Assembly: GCA_026985385.1 (NCBI GenBank)
Contig: JALSQM010000062.1
Location: 1-41,091, forward strand
DNA from: Acidilobaceae archaeon
GTDB taxonomy: Archaea; Thermoproteota; Thermoprotei_A; Sulfolobales; Acidilobaceae
Direction of reading: 5' to 3'
Length of the DNA stretch: 41,091 bases
Shown here: positions 40,980 through 41,091 of the stretch, in pieces
Numbering within the stretch: position 1 is the stretch's first letter
How the letters are laid out: each line of letters begins with the position of its first letter
Made by a program: the position numbers and the translations under genes
The notes under the pieces: generated by a model
Told to the model about the DNA's origin: nothing
The model's input: only the letters and a program-made list of their open reading frames with translations
Database searches by the model: none

Positions 40980-41041
40980 GTTGCTATTACTTTTAGAGTA
41001 CATGCATATAGCTAGTATGAACTCTTGTATATCTTTGCGTT

Positions 41042-41083
41042 CTCACACGGCGGAGGTCCGGGGTTCAAATCCCCGCGGGCCCA
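41042..41083 (+). repeat. attR-like repeat (3' half of tRNA-Val)
   Basis: Exact copy of 40289-40330. The bases before it (ending TTTGCGTT) do not resemble the 5' half of a tRNA, so this is not a second complete tRNA gene. It is followed by TCACCTAA where the intact tRNA has CCAATAG. The window ends eight bases later. Confidence 0.9.
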
Positions 41084-41091
41084 TCACCTAA

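Larger units (their letters stand above)
40289..41083 (+). mobile_element. Minimal tRNA-integrated element carrying only a toxin-antitoxin pair
   Basis: Two perfect 42-bp tRNA-Val repeats bound about 711 bases of clearly A/T-richer DNA that contain only an antitoxin/RelE-like toxin operon and a gene-free tail (40908-41041). No integrase, replication gene or fragment of one is visible. It would need an integrase in trans, or it is the deletion remnant of a larger element. Because the tRNA next to the left copy carries CCA and the right copy is followed by TCA, the original chromosomal tRNA gene probably lacked CCA and received it from the element. That last point is inference. Confidence 0.75.

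Noticed and set aside
41042-41091. A second functional tRNA-Val gene
   Set aside because: Only the 3' half is present; the bases upstream cannot form an acceptor, D arm or 5' anticodon stem.

Overview
The window reads as hyperthermophilic Thermoproteota (crenarchaeal) DNA, most likely Desulfurococcales or close kin. Supporting signs are ribosomal protein S26e and a V/A-type ATP synthase subunit D, many GTG and TTG starts behind GGTGAT-type Shine-Dalgarno sites, TATA-like boxes in place of bacterial -35/-10 signals, heavy AGG arginine and ATA isoleucine use in GC-rich DNA, and an acylaminoacyl peptidase that closely resembles the Aeropyrum pernix enzyme as I remember it. This is inference from gene content; no search was run.

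Layout. 1-3447: the 3' part of a coiled-coil/nuclease-like gene, an unknown gene, a fumarylacetoacetate-hydrolase-family enzyme, a small membrane protein and atpD. 3599-8348: an AT-richer cassette of a DUF917 protein, a hydantoinase/oxoprolinase, an NCS1 permease and a four-helix membrane protein, consistent with uptake and ring opening of a hydantoin-like compound. 8605-15810: S26e, several unknowns, a pilin-like protein, a Fur-type regulator, a large surface protein and an ABC-class ATPase (PF09818 type). 15861-20000: an MFS transporter that overlaps a glycosyltransferase tail to tail, a DUF433/DUF5615 pair and a DnaQ-like exonuclease. 19997-23692: a tungstate/molybdate ABC importer with a ModE-type one-component regulator. 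23719-29478: a deacetylase-glycosyltransferase fusion, an HTH-ACT regulator, and a polar amino acid ABC importer divergent from it.

29505-38205 is one minus-strand block. It holds a urocanate hydratase, arginase-family formiminoglutamase and imidazolonepropionase series (histidine to glutamate) followed by a complete branched-chain-type amino acid ABC importer. No histidine ammonia-lyase is present here. With the acylaminoacyl peptidase at 38439-40217, the region fits a peptide- and amino-acid-consuming lifestyle.

The right end carries the most unusual structure. An intact tRNA-Val(CAC) gene has its 3' half, from the anticodon loop to the discriminator base, repeated perfectly (42 bp) about 750 bp downstream. 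Between the copies lies only an AT-rich antitoxin/RelE-type toxin pair. This looks like a very small tRNA-integrated element without its own integrase. Other points of note are palindromes placed like operators at three transport operons, a pilin-like gene whose secretion signal lies in frame but without a start codon, and four convergent gene pairs whose stop codons share the same four bases.
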